Shown one piece after another: positions 37,948 through 47,000 of a DNA stretch of 50,950 bases. The position numbers and the translations under genes were made by a program. Positions within the stretch are counted from its first letter, which is position 1; each line of letters starts with the position of its first letter. The stretch is taken from NCBI GenBank assembly GCA_958009085.1, contig OY253692.1:50001-100950 (forward strand). The letters run 5' to 3'. Under the pieces are notes generated by a model. The model did not search any database and had not been told where the DNA came from. It worked only from the letters and a program-made list of their open reading frames with translations. Source of the DNA: Protoeuglena noctilucae (lineage: Eukaryota; Chlorophyta; Pedinophyceae; Marsupiomonadales; Marsupiomonadaceae).

Positions 37948-37978
37948 TTTCGTGATCGCTTCAAATTCGATCACGAAA
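37948..37978 (+). terminator. rps4 3' hairpin
   Basis: TTTCGTGATCG (37948-37958) pairs with CGATCACGAAA (37968-37978), 7 bases after the rps4 stop. Confidence 0.75.
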
Positions 37979-38064
37979 AACTTCAAATTTGCATTAATAT
38001 TACCTCATAACTAATCCAATTAAGACTTGTTTTTTAATTGATTTTTTAAAATAATTTCTAAAAA

Positions 38065-38149
38065 CGGAAAGGAAGGGATTCGAACCCTTGGTAGCATTCA
38101 CTACATAAACTTTCCAGGTTTATACCTTAAACCACTCGGACACCTTTCC
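38065..38149 (-). tRNA. trnS-GGA: tRNA-Ser(GGA)
   Basis: An 85-base class II tRNA. Acceptor GGAAAGG pairs with CCTTTCC, discriminator G, anticodon loop CTGGAAA (GGA). It is downstream of trnL-UAA on the same strand. Confidence 0.96.
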
Positions 38150-38234
38150 TTTTTTTCTTTCTTCTAAAAAAGAAAACTCTACGATTTTACGGTGGATAAT
38201 AACAGATTTGTTTTTTTGTTTCAATTACTTTTTT

Positions 38235-38319
38235 TGGGGATAGAGGGACTTGAACCCTCACAGTACAAAGTACCGACGGATTTTAAGTCCGTCGCGTCTA
38301 CCAATTCCGCCATATCCTC
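38235..38319 (-). tRNA. trnL-UAA: tRNA-Leu(UAA), intron-less
   Basis: An 85-base class II tRNA with anticodon loop CTTAAAA (TAA). The 5' acceptor strand is GAGGATA and the 3' strand TATCCCC, so position 2 (A) faces C71, an unpaired A-C; the other six pairs are normal. Discriminator A. The group I intron that many plastids carry in this gene is absent. Confidence 0.95.
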
Positions 38320-38336
38320 GATATTGTAATAATTTC

Positions 38337-38364
38337 ATTATAACAGAAAAAAAAAATAATCCAA
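38337..38364 (-). promoter_or_regulatory. trnL-UAA promoter
   Basis: On the minus strand, TTGGAT (38364-38359), a 16-base spacer and a consensus TATAAT (38342-38337), 17 bases upstream of the tRNA. It lies back to back with the trnY promoter, the two -35 boxes only 2 bases apart. Confidence 0.65.
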
Positions 38365-38366
38365 TA

Positions 38367-38395
38367 TTGTTAAAAAAAAAAAACTATGTTAAAAT
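38367..38395 (+). promoter_or_regulatory. trnY promoter
   Basis: TTGTTA (38367-38372), a 17-base spacer and TAAAAT (38390-38395), 12 bases before trnY. It diverges from the trnL promoter. Confidence 0.55.
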
Positions 38396-38407
38396 CATAT
38401 TCGTGAA

Positions 38408-38489
38408 GGGTCGATGCTCGAGTGGTTAATGAGGTTGGTTTGTAAAACCAATGGTTACGCCTACACTGGTTCGAATCCAGTTCGACCCA
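38408..38489 (+). tRNA. trnY-GUA: tRNA-Tyr(GUA)
   Basis: An 82-base class II-type plastid tRNA. Acceptor GGGTCGA pairs with TCGACCC, discriminator A, anticodon loop TTGTAAA (GTA). Confidence 0.96.
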
Positions 38490-38568
38490 AAAAAATGAAT
38501 TTTTTTTTCGAATTGTAGGTTTCTACAAGTCGAAAACCATTTTTCATTAAATTTTAATCTTTTAAAAA

Positions 38569-38640
38569 GAGTCTATCGTCTAATGGATAGGACAGAAACC
38601 TTCTAAGTTTTAAATGTAGGTTCGACTCCTACTAGACTCA
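38569..38640 (+). tRNA. trnR-UCU: tRNA-Arg(UCU)
   Basis: A 72-base cloverleaf. Acceptor GAGTCTA pairs with TAGACTC, discriminator A, anticodon loop CTTCTAA (TCT). It is 79 bases after trnY and probably co-transcribed with it. Confidence 0.96.
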
Positions 38641-38738
38641 AAAAAACCAATTTTTTAAAAAAAGAACTATGCCTACAAATCCTTTTTAATGCTATTATAT
38701 TAACTTAATAAGTAAAAAATACTAATATTATTTTTATT

Positions 38739-39974
38739 ATGTCAATATTAGCTTGGATTGAAGATCAAAGAAAAATAAAATTATTAAAAGCTCCAAAATA
38801 TACTGAATCCTCAAATGATAGTGGACAAGGTCTTTGGACCCGTTGCGATAATTGTGGAGTTATTTTGTATATAAAGCATTTAAAAGAAAATCAAAGAGTT
38901 TGTTTCGGTTGTGGATATCATTTACAAATGAGTAGTTATGAACGAATTGATTCATTAATCGATAATGGTTCTTGGCGACCTTTAGATGAAATGCTATCGC
39001 CGGGCGACCCCTTAGAATTTAAAGATCAAAAACTTTATACCGAGCGATTAAAAGATGCACAACAACGAACAGGATTACAAGATGGTGTTCAAACCGGAAC
39101 AGGATTAATCGATGGAATTCCTGTAGCTCTCGGAGTGATGGATTTTAATTTTATGGGTGGTAGCATGGGATCTGTAGTTGGTGAGAAAATAACTCGTCTT
39201 ATCGAATATGCTACACAAGAAGGTTTAGTTCTGATTTTAATATGTGCTTCGGGTGGAGCGAGAATGCAAGAGGGCATTTTTAGTTTAATGCAAATGGCAA
39301 AAATTTCTGCTGCCTTACATACACATCAAACTGTAGCTAAACTTTTATATATTTCAGTACTTACATCACCTACAACTGGAGGAGTTACGGCTAGTTTTGC
39401 TATGTTGGGGGATTTAATTTTTGCCGAACCAAAAGCTTTAATAGGATTTGCCGGACGACGTGTTATTGAACAAACATTACGTGAACAATTACCAGAGGAC
39501 TTTCAAACATCAGAGTACTTGTTACATCATGGTTTAGTAGATTTAATAGTACCTCGTTCATATATAAAACAAGCTTTAGCTGAAACTATAACGTTTCATA
39601 AAAATACAACTTATCCAAAATTTGGTAAAATTCCACATGGGGTTCAGTTTAGTAACAATTTAGTCTATCAAGAACATATTAATCGAAACTATAATCGTTT
39701 TGTTAAAAATGAGTCGGGAGAACGAATAAATAAGAATCTTTCTTATGATAAATTTGTAGAATCTTTTAAAGAAATTTTAAAGCTAACAAAAACTCAAAAA
39801 GATATTTCATCGATTATTACAGAAAATTCATCTTTTATATCAAATGGAATTGATGGCAAAATTTTGCTTTGGAAAGCTAGTTATAGTAATAATTCTGACA
39901 AGTCCTTAAATAAAAGTAATCAAAGTTTGAACTTTGATATTATTTCTGATTTTCATATCATAAGTGATGAATAA
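38739..39974 (+). CDS. accD: Acetyl-CoA carboxylase carboxyltransferase beta subunit
   Basis: The beta subunit of plastid acetyl-CoA carboxylase, making malonyl-CoA for fatty acid synthesis in the stroma. The 411 residues carry an N-terminal zinc finger (C36, C39, C55, C58) and a carboxyltransferase core with the conserved text [45 protein letters not shown] and [18 protein letters not shown] poorly conserved Ser, Asn and Lys-rich tail of about 90 residues extends past the core. A hairpin follows the stop by 1 base (39976-40005). Confidence 0.98.
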   Translation: MSILAWIEDQRKIKLLKAPKYTESSNDSGQGLWTRCDNCGVILYIKHLKENQRVCFGCGYHLQMSSYERIDSLIDNGSWRPLDEMLSPGDPLEFKDQKLYTERLKDAQQRTGLQDGVQTGTGLIDGIPVALGVMDFNFMGGSMGSVVGEKITRLIEYATQEGLVLILICASGGARMQEGIFSLMQMAKISAALHTHQTVAKLLYISVLTSPTTGGVTASFAMLGDLIFAEPKALIGFAGRRVIEQTLREQLPEDFQTSEYLLHHGLVDLIVPRSYIKQALAETITFHKNTTYPKFGKIPHGVQFSNNLVYQEHINRNYNRFVKNESGERINKNLSYDKFVESFKEILKLTKTQKDISSIITENSSFISNGIDGKILLWKASYSNNSDKSLNKSNQSLNFDIISDFHIISDE

Positions 39975-39975
39975 A

Positions 39976-40005
39976 GTTTTTCTTCTCTTTTTTGAGAAGA
40001 AAAAC
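39976..40005 (+). terminator. accD 3' hairpin
   Basis: GTTTTTCTTCTC (39976-39987) pairs with GAGAAGAAAAAC (39994-40005), a perfect 12-base stem with a T6 loop, immediately after the accD stop. Confidence 0.7.
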
Positions 40006-40154
40006 TAACACTATTGTCTATCATAACTTTCTTCTCGGAACGAGACCAAAATCTAAATATTTGCCATAAAAATTTAAAAACTCTATATAGTGTCAAATTT
40101 TTAACTTTAAAAAGATAATAAAAAGATATTCATGTTTAGTAAAACAATTTCATT

Positions 40155-41216
40155 ATGAGTATATTAATTGAAAATATATCTAAAAAATACAACAATTCCT
40201 TAGTTTTAAACTATGTTAATATTGAAATTGCTTCTGGAAGTCTTGTAGCTTTAGTAGGACCTTCGGGCTCTGGCAAATCCACTTTATTACGAATTATCGC
40301 CGGATTTGAAAAAGCGGATTCAGGCAATATTTGGTTATTTGGTAGACAAGCAAATACAATTCCTATTCAAGATAGAGAAGTAGGTTTCGTTTTTCAAAAC
40401 TATGCTTTGTTTAATCATATGAATGTATGGCAAAATATTGAATACGGCTTATTCTTGCGTGATATACCATATCAAAATCGGCAGAAACGAGTTCGTGAAT
40501 TAATAAAATTAGTACAACTTGAACGTTTACAAGACAGATATCCAAAACAATTATCAGGAGGTCAAAAGCAAAGAGTGGCATTAGCTCGAGCATTAGCTAT
40601 TGAACCTAAACTTCTTCTATTAGACGAGCCTTTTGGTGCATTAGATGAAAAAGTAAAAAAAGAACTTTGTTTTTGGTTAAAAAAATTACATGAAAAAGTG
40701 CCAGTAACCACGATTTTTGTGACACATGATCAACAAGAAGCCTTAGAAATTGCAACCAACATTGTTCTTTTTAATAAAGGGAAAGTTGAACAAATGGGGT
40801 CCCCTCAAGAAATCTATGATAATCCGGTAAATCAATTTACGCTAGATTTTTTTGGGGCCAGTAATAATATTCCTCAAAAATCGTCGACAAATTTAGTAAA
40901 AAATAATTTTTTACGTCCCCATCAATTCAAAATTGCATTATATGAACAAGGTTCGGATTCATTTCGAAAGAGCTTCGAAGCACTAACAATTGCAATCAAA
41001 ATAGAAAAAATAATTTACGGGGAACCAACTATTCGTATTATTGGTAAAATGTTAACAAAACAATTTTTTACCGCAAAAATAAAAGATTTTTCTTTGATTG
41101 AAAAAAATCAAATTTTTTTACAAATGAGTCGAAAGGATTTCTATAATAACAATTTTTCAAAAAATAAGGATATTATTTTTATAGAACCAAAATTTTTAAC
41201 TGAACCCTTTTTTTAG
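40155..41216 (+). CDS. cysA: Sulfate ABC transporter ATP-binding protein
   Basis: The ATPase of the chloroplast-envelope sulfate permease, which works with the CysT/CysW channel subunits and supplies sulfate for cysteine synthesis. The 353 residues show Walker A GPSGSGKST (residues 35-43), Q-loop FVFQNYALF, signature LSGGQKQRVALARAL, Walker B LLLLDEPFGALDE and H-loop FVTHDQQEA. The C-terminal 110 residues match a degenerate TOBE-like region. Assignment to sulfate rests on plastid precedent (cysA and cysT are the transporter genes known from green plastids); the channel gene is not in this window. It lies 180 bases after accD. Confidence 0.93.
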   Translation: MSILIENISKKYNNSLVLNYVNIEIASGSLVALVGPSGSGKSTLLRIIAGFEKADSGNIWLFGRQANTIPIQDREVGFVFQNYALFNHMNVWQNIEYGLFLRDIPYQNRQKRVRELIKLVQLERLQDRYPKQLSGGQKQRVALARALAIEPKLLLLDEPFGALDEKVKKELCFWLKKLHEKVPVTTIFVTHDQQEALEIATNIVLFNKGKVEQMGSPQEIYDNPVNQFTLDFFGASNNIPQKSSTNLVKNNFLRPHQFKIALYEQGSDSFRKSFEALTIAIKIEKIIYGEPTIRIIGKMLTKQFFTAKIKDFSLIEKNQIFLQMSRKDFYNNNFSKNKDIIFIEPKFLTEPFF

Positions 41217-41568
41217 TCGGTTAAACCGATTTTTGCCCAACTTGTTTACGTGAGAATCTTTTCTTGATTAAGAAATATAAAAAAGTTGCGTTTGCTTAAC
41301 ATCGAAGAAATTTTTATGAAAGAAGTGCTTCATTCAGTTTATTTATTCTTGCTAATACATGAATTTTAACGGTTTTTCTAAAAGAAATAGTAAGTAAAAA
41401 GAATACAAAATTAAAAGATATAGTTTTATAACTTCATAAATACTTTTTTTACTTTTTTTTAGAAAAAAAAGCTGCGTCATTTACCATTATTTCTATTGGT
41501 ATAAACTTTTGTTTTTTAGATATTATCTTTCGGTTCAGGTTATGCTATTTATACATTATAAATAGCTC
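41217..41568. other. Spacer between cysA and trnG
   Basis: About 350 bases. No gene is seen except the promoter elements for trnG at the right end. A 17-codon open frame starting at an ATG near 41316 is too short and unconserved to call. Confidence 0.5.
41534..41562 (+). promoter_or_regulatory. Candidate trnG promoter
   Basis: TTCAGG (41534-41539), a 17-base spacer and TATAAA (41557-41562), 6 bases before the tRNA. Spacing is ideal but the -35 is weak. Confidence 0.4.
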
Positions 41569-41639
41569 GCGGGTATTGCATAAAGGTAGTGTCTTTGCCT
41601 TCCAAGCAAAAGGTACGGGTTCGATTCCCGTTACCCGCT
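41569..41639 (+). tRNA. trnG-UCC: tRNA-Gly(UCC)
   Basis: A 71-base cloverleaf. Acceptor GCGGGTA pairs with TACCCGC, discriminator T, anticodon loop CTTCCAA (TCC). There is no intron, although the land-plant gene has a group II intron. Confidence 0.96.
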
Positions 41640-41836
41640 TTTTAAGATTTTATTTCAGCCAAAAAACTAAAAACCAAGTTAGTTTACAATCTTAAATTCT
41701 CCGAATTTATTATTATACTAAAGCGTATATATCAACTCTTCCTTCTATTTACTAAAATCTTACGAAACTAAACAACATTTACAATGATGTGGAGAAACTT
41801 TTTTAAACATAGTTTTTCTAAAAAAATTAAAATATG

Positions 41837-41909
41837 GGTGATCGACGGGGTTCGAACCCGCGAATAACGGAGCCACAATCCATTGCCTTACCACTTGGCG
41901 ACGACCACC
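41837..41909 (-). tRNA. trnH-GUG: tRNA-His(GUG)
   Basis: 73 bases including the encoded extra 5' G (G-1, at 41909) that faces the discriminator C, the identity element for histidine. Acceptor GTGGTCG pairs with CGATCAC (one G-T), anticodon loop TTGTGGC (GTG). Confidence 0.95.
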
Positions 41910-42255
41910 AGATTTACATAAGTCTAGCAAAAGATTTCTTTTTGTATAGACAAAAAGAAATTAAAAATGAAGAATTCGATTCTTTTTGTTAACAAAAAGA
42001 ATCGAATTTTCTGAAATAAATTGAGTTTTTGATTAGGATCAAGAATCTAGTTTCTTTAAAGATATAAGAAAGAAATTTAATCTTAAGAAAACCTCGGTTC
42101 AACTTTAAGTTTGTTAGTGAGGTAAAGTACCCACCCTCCCAAGATTTGTTTGGATTAAATAAAACAATATTATTGCACTTTAAAGAAAATTTCATTGAAT
42201 TTGAAGGTAGTTTTCAGTCTAACCTTTTCTTTCAACATTTTGTTTTTATATTCTT
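41910..42255. other. Spacer between trnH and psbJ
   Basis: About 350 bases with a 36-base palindrome (41973-42008). A short minus-strand open frame at 41989-42195 includes half of the palindrome and has no family resemblance, so it is not called. Confidence 0.55.
41973..42008. repeat. Perfect 36-base palindrome
   Basis: AATTCGATTCTTTTTGTT (41973-41990) is followed without a loop by its reverse complement (41991-42008). It lies about 250 bases beyond psbJ and 64 bases upstream of trnH, so it could end the psbEFLJ transcript. Confidence 0.8.
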
Positions 42256-42384
42256 TTATAACGAAGACCCTAATCCAACGTATGAACCATAGAAAAATAC
42301 ACCTAAAAGTGTGATAGCTAGCATACCTACTACAGTTCCTACAAGCCAAAGAGGAATACGACCAGTTGTTCCAGTGTTAGACAT
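42256..42384 (-). CDS. psbJ: Photosystem II subunit J
   Basis: A 42-residue single-helix PSII subunit near cytochrome b559, affecting electron flow at QA/QB. The protein begins [20 protein letters not shown] and ends [20 protein letters not shown] and FYGSY-GLGSSL are diagnostic. It is the last gene of psbE-psbF-psbL-psbJ. It is separated from psbL by 165 bases including a hairpin (42507-42535) and the 14-base palindrome CTCCATGCATGGAG (42481-42494). Confidence 0.98.
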   Translation of the reverse strand: MSNTGTTGRIPLWLVGTVVGMLAITLLGVFFYGSYVGLGSSL

Positions 42385-42506
42385 AGAAGGGATTTTTTTA
42401 TTCTTTATTTTTTAGAAATGCTATTTTATTGGAAAATAAGTTTTCCACAGCCGCGGTCTTTCCTAAATAACATTTAGTAACTCCATGCATGGAGAAGCGG
42501 ACCTTT

Positions 42507-42535
42507 AAGCTATAGTAGTTATTCTACTATAGCTT
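42507..42535 (-). terminator. Hairpin between psbL and psbJ
   Basis: AAGCTATAGTAG (42507-42518) pairs with CTACTATAGCTT (42524-42535), 14 bases after the psbL stop. It may mark a processed 3' end within the operon. Confidence 0.6.
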
Positions 42536-42549
42536 TTATTATTTTTTTT

Positions 42550-42666
42550 TTAATTAAAAATATAACTTGAAAAAAGAACTGCTAAAACAAAGATTAAAAG
42601 TAAACCCCAGTACAAACTTGTACGGTTAAGTTCTACTGTTTGTTTATTAGGATTTGGTTTTACCAT
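42550..42666 (-). CDS. psbL: Photosystem II subunit L
   Basis: A 38-residue single-helix PSII subunit at the dimer interface. The protein begins [20 protein letters not shown] and ends [47 protein letters not shown] is almost invariant in the family. The start is a genomic ATG, whereas some plants create it by RNA editing. It is 25 bases after psbF. Confidence 0.99.
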   Translation of the reverse strand: MVKPNPNKQTVELNRTSLYWGLLLIFVLAVLFSSYIFN

Positions 42667-42691
42667 ACTTAATTTTGAAATTTAGTTAAGT

Positions 42692-42817
42692 TTAACGTTG
42701 AATAAACTGCATAGCAGTGATAGACCCTAAGAAGAAAATCGTCGGAATAGCTAAAGCATGAACAGCTAACCAGCGAAACGTAAAAATAGGGTATGTATAT
42801 GTTTTTTTTGTAGCCAT
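42692..42817 (-). CDS. psbF: Cytochrome b559 subunit beta
   Basis: A 41-residue subunit that pairs with PsbE to bind the b559 haem; the axial ligand is H20 in [12 protein letters not shown]. The protein begins [16 protein letters not shown] and ends [10 protein letters not shown], the conserved family end. It starts 7 bases after the psbE stop, so the pair is translationally close. Confidence 0.99.
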   Translation of the reverse strand: MATKKTYTYPIFTFRWLAVHALAIPTIFFLGSITAMQFIQR

Positions 42818-42824
42818 AAATTTA

Positions 42825-43073
42825 TTATTGTGCAGATAATTGTTTCACTTGTTCTAACGCATTGAAACGATCCGTGATTAATGGATTTTCTTGACGTTCT
42901 TGTGTAAAGTACTCATTTGGTCGAGGACTGCCAAAAACATCATAAGCTAATCCAGTACTTACAAAAAGCCATCCTGCAATAAATAAGGATGGTACAGTAA
43001 TGCTATGTATTACCCAGTAACGGATACTTGTTAAAATATCAGAAAACGGTCTTTCACCTGTAATTCCAGACAT
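42825..43073 (-). CDS. psbE: Cytochrome b559 subunit alpha
   Basis: An 82-residue subunit with one membrane helix, essential for PSII assembly. The haem ligand is H23 in [21 protein letters not shown] typical lumenal tail ([20 protein letters not shown]) follows. It is first gene of the psbEFLJ operon. A GGAGC-like purine stretch lies just before the ATG. Its likely promoter is at 43198-43226. Confidence 0.99.
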   Translation of the reverse strand: MSGITGERPFSDILTSIRYWVIHSITVPSLFIAGWLFVSTGLAYDVFGSPRPNEYFTQERQENPLITDRFNALEQVKQLSAQ

Positions 43074-43154
43074 GATTGGCTCCTTTTAGTACTTTTTTTT
43101 ATAAATATGTTTTATTTTTAAGTTTTTTCAAAAAAAAAACTTAATTAGATTGTA

Positions 43155-43180
43155 AAGATCACAAAAAATCTTGTGATCTT
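43155..43180 (-). promoter_or_regulatory. psbE 5' leader hairpin
   Basis: AAGATCACAA (43155-43164) pairs with TTGTGATCTT (43171-43180) around a 6-base loop. If the promoter at 43198-43226 is right, this sits about 10 bases from the mRNA 5' end, where such stems protect plastid mRNAs from 5' decay. Confidence 0.5.
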
Positions 43181-43197
43181 AATGGTCAATTTTCTGT

Positions 43198-43226
43198 AGT
43201 ATATCGCTAGGATTTTCAAGAATCAA
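43198..43226 (-). promoter_or_regulatory. psbE operon promoter
   Basis: On the minus strand, TTGATT (43226-43221), a 17-base spacer and TATACT (43203-43198), about 125 bases upstream of psbE. The box quality and spacing fit the plastid-encoded polymerase. Confidence 0.6.
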
Positions 43227-43577
43227 GCTTTAGTATAAATAAATTTCTTTTTTTTTTTAGTTTGTATTTCTTTCAATTAAAATTTTGTTTTTTTGCTCCA
43301 ACCGAAACATAGAAATTTATTTAAAGACTATATACGAAAAAAATTTAAATAATAGAAAATTCAAATAGTTTTTAGAAATTCATTTTTCTTTTGAAGTTTT
43401 ATGATAATATAAAGATAAACGAATACTTTATTTTAAAAATATTGTAAAAATTTTCTTTTCTTTGTTTTACATACTTAGTTTTTGACAAACTAAAGGTAAA
43501 CCATAGTTCTGACTTTTTTTACAAAGTTTTTTAAAAATCGATTTTTTCTAGCAAATTTTTAATTATATAAAACTTTT

Positions 43578-43766
43578 ATGCTTTTCATTTTTCAACTAAC
43601 TTTATTCGCACTAATAGTAGTATCTTTTCTTCTAGTTGTAGGAGTACCTGTAGTTTTCGCATCACCAAATGCGTGGGCTGAAAACAAAGGAACAGTTTTT
43701 TCAGGCTTAGGTATTTGGTTCTTGTTAGTTTTTGCCGTTGGTATTTTAAATTCTTTTGTGGTATAG
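43578..43766 (+). CDS. psbZ: Photosystem II subunit Z (Ycf9)
   Basis: A 62-residue protein with two transmembrane helices joined by [10 protein letters not shown]. It stabilises PSII-LHCII supercomplexes. The length and the sequence [20 protein letters not shown] match the family. It is on the plus strand, divergent from psbE, and followed by a hairpin at 43771-43806. Confidence 0.98.
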   Translation: MLFIFQLTLFALIVVSFLLVVGVPVVFASPNAWAENKGTVFSGLGIWFLLVFAVGILNSFVV

Positions 43767-44094
43767 TATTTTTTTCCATACAGTTATAGTAAATTGTATG
43801 GGAAAATTTTTAGAAAAATGTAGAAACAAAAAAAGTTAACATTTGATTTCTGTTTCTAAGCCTATCGTTGATTTCATTTTATCGTGGTAAAATATATATA
43901 GATATTTTTTTCATTTTTTATTTTTCATACAACTATAGATTCGAACGATTCCCTATTTTAAATTATTATACAATTGAGAATAAACAGAAAAATTAGTGAT
44001 TCACCTTAAAACAATAACCGTATAAGAAAATATATGAAATCCGAGAAATAAGAAATTCAAACCTATACAATATTATTTACCTTAAAAAATTTTT
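43767..44094. other. psbZ 3' region and ftsH upstream spacer
   Basis: About 330 bases. The psbZ 3' hairpin pairs TTTTTCCATACA (43771-43782) with TGTATGGGAAAA (43795-43806), including one T-G pair. No gene or confident ftsH promoter was seen. Confidence 0.5.
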
Positions 44095-47000
44095 ATGAGT
44101 ACTTTAAAAAAAAAAAATCAAAATTTACAAAAAAAGACGCAGATATATCAATTGAAAGATATTCGACAGTCTTTTAAAACTAAAATATATTCAAGTTTTC
44201 AACAGTTTTTTGATTGGAAGTCTGTGGTTGCATTAATTCCAATTATTTTTAGTTTTTATCCTTATTCTTCAAAACAAAGCTTTAAAAATTATATTGGAAC
44301 CAATTTAACTAGTTTTACAGATAATAAAAATATAAAATTCCCTATAGAAATATACAAATATAAAAAATTATTTTTTTATGATTCGTTAGTTCAAAAAAAT
44401 CTAAAAAATGAGATAAATACAGAAAAAAATAAATATCAGTTTGATATGTTGTTAGATGTTTTACTATTTAACAAAACTTTTGTATTTGATAATTCCACAT
44501 TGCCTTTAAAAATAGGCTCCTTTTTAAACAATACAAAAGAAAAAGATCAAACTAATAAAACGATATTCCAACTTCGAACTTTAAAACAGTTAAATTTTTC
44601 ACAAAAAAAAACCAATAGAACAATTTTACAAAAAAAATTAAGTATTGCCAATCTACAAAATTTAGATAGTTTTTCTTTATATTATTTCTTAAAAAAACAA
44701 AATATTAAACTCAAATACACTCTTCAAAGTATTGAAGATAAAGAAAAAAGTTTGATTTTAAATTCAGGAAATTTTTATTGGAATCTCTTTTTTCAAAATA
44801 GTTTTATGAAAAGTTTCGATTCAACCATTGCTTTCCCTTCGGGAGCAAAAAAAAATAAAGACGAAACGTTTCCTTTACTGAAACAATCAATACAAGACTT
44901 TTTTTTTACCTCAAAACCAAAAATCATAGAAAAAACTATTTTAACGAAAACTCCAAAAGTTGAAATAAAATCGTCCAGTAAAAACTTGAACTATGTTTTA
45001 AAGTTAAACGAAGAAAATAATGATATCATTTTTCAAAATCCAAAACTTTTATCAAAAATCATTTATTTAATAATTTCTGAAAATGAATTACAAGATAGTA
45101 GTTTTGATTTTTTTGGTGGAACGATAAAAAAACGAAAAAAATTTATCTCATTGCCTCCTTTTTTAAATGTTAATGAGAATGTTTATATCCAAGATCTAAA
45201 ATATACTTATTCACCAAATACAAAAATTTCTAAAGATTGGGAATTTTTAAAAGCTTCCTCAAAAGAAGAAAATTCAAAAAATTCAACAATTATTCGTGAA
45301 TTGAAAAACCGATTTGGAGATCAATTATTTTATAGTACTAGACAGTATTCAAAACCGACTACAAAAACTATTGTAGAAATTTCAGTCGATAGTAATTCTA
45401 TAAAGGAATTCAATACTAAATTTTTTACTAATTATGATCCAAAATTAACGATAAGTATCGATATTCCATTTTATTGGGATTGTTTTACAAATGACAATAC
45501 GAAAAAAAATATTATTAATTTTTTAGACATAAATAAAAAATTCATTACAAATGAAAAAGAAAAGATTTTTTTTCTAACAAATCAAAATTTACTCCCATTT
45601 TCAAATCAAGAACTCATTAATGATTTTTATCAATATTATCCAAATCTTTTCAAATCCTCAGATACAAGTAACATTATTGTAAAAAATAAAGAATATTTAC
45701 GTGAACTTTTTTTTATTTCTTTTACACAAATTAGCATTTGTTTTTATTTGTTTTACTTATTACGTAAAGTGTACAAATCGTATCAATACGAACTAGGTTT
45801 TTATTTATTGGAGTTTGCATCACGTTTAAATTTATATGATGAAGATATAAAAAGTATCATTAATGAAGTTTATGAAAATGGAAATATTAGAATTTTTAGG
45901 AAATTTAATGTTTCATTTTTAGCTCTCGGAGGTATGATAGAGTTACTTCCTAAATTTAGTGAAACTGTTTGGTTTTTAAAAAATCAATGTCGTCCTTCGA
46001 AAAATGGGGCATTAATTCCAAAAGCAATTTTGCTAGTAGGTCCTCCAGGGACAGGTAAAACTTTATTAGTCAAAACTATTGGCGCGGAAGCAAAAGTACC
46101 TGTTTTAATTCAATCCGGAAATACTATTTTAGAAGACTCGGAGGGGATCAGTAAGCTACAAGAAGCGTTTCAAAAAGCTCGCGAAATGGCTCCTTGTGTT
46201 TTATTTATTGATGAAATGGATACCATTGGATCAAAACGAATCGAACTAGAGTTAACTAATATTCAAGAACAGTCGGTAGTAAAAAACCAACTAAAACTCA
46301 AATTTGAGGATTTAGAAACTACGGTCTTAAAAAATAAAAAAAATGAAAATGTTTTTTCAAACCCGATAAATTCAGGACAACAAGTAAATGCCTTAACTCA
46401 ATTATTAGTAGAATTAGACGGAATTGAAAAAAGGCAAGGATTTGTAGTTTTTGGAGCAACTAATCGACGTGAAACATTGGATCCGGCTTTAATACGTCCC
46501 GGTCGTTTTAATGAGGTCATAGAAATAGGATTACCTGATTTAAAAAAACGAATAGAAATTTTAAAAATTTATACAAAAAAATTAGGATTTGTAGAAAAAA
46601 TCGATTGGAATACTTATGGGAAATTAACTTTAAATTATAGCGCGGCAGATTTAGCTACTATTGTCAATCGTTCCGCAATACAGTCTATATTGAATAATCA
46701 AAAACATTCAAACGTCTCTCTCTATAAAGCTTTAAAGAACCAAAAATCTGATGATTTATCTTTTTCTATTAATAAATTAAATAAAACTTTAAATAAAAAA
46801 AATTCGCTATCTGACCAATTTTTCCACCTTAATCCATGGGTACTTCAAATGACTTATTATGAAATTGGTCATTCTTTATTTAAACAAAAGTTAATTGATT
46901 TTTTAAATTCACAAAATAAAACTAATTTTAACCAATTAACCCCTGAAAACGTTAATCTTTCGTTAGAGAAAAGATTAGATCAACGATCAGAAACTAGTTT

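Larger units (their letters stand above)
43074..43577. other. psbE/psbZ divergent spacer
   Basis: About 500 bases. It holds the psbE promoter and leader hairpin on the minus strand. No strong promoter for psbZ was found; TATGAT and TATAAA near 43400-43413 have poorly spaced partners. Confidence 0.55.

Noticed and set aside
41989-42195. 68-codon minus-strand frame near trnH
   Set aside because: It overlaps the 36-base palindrome and shows no conserved features.
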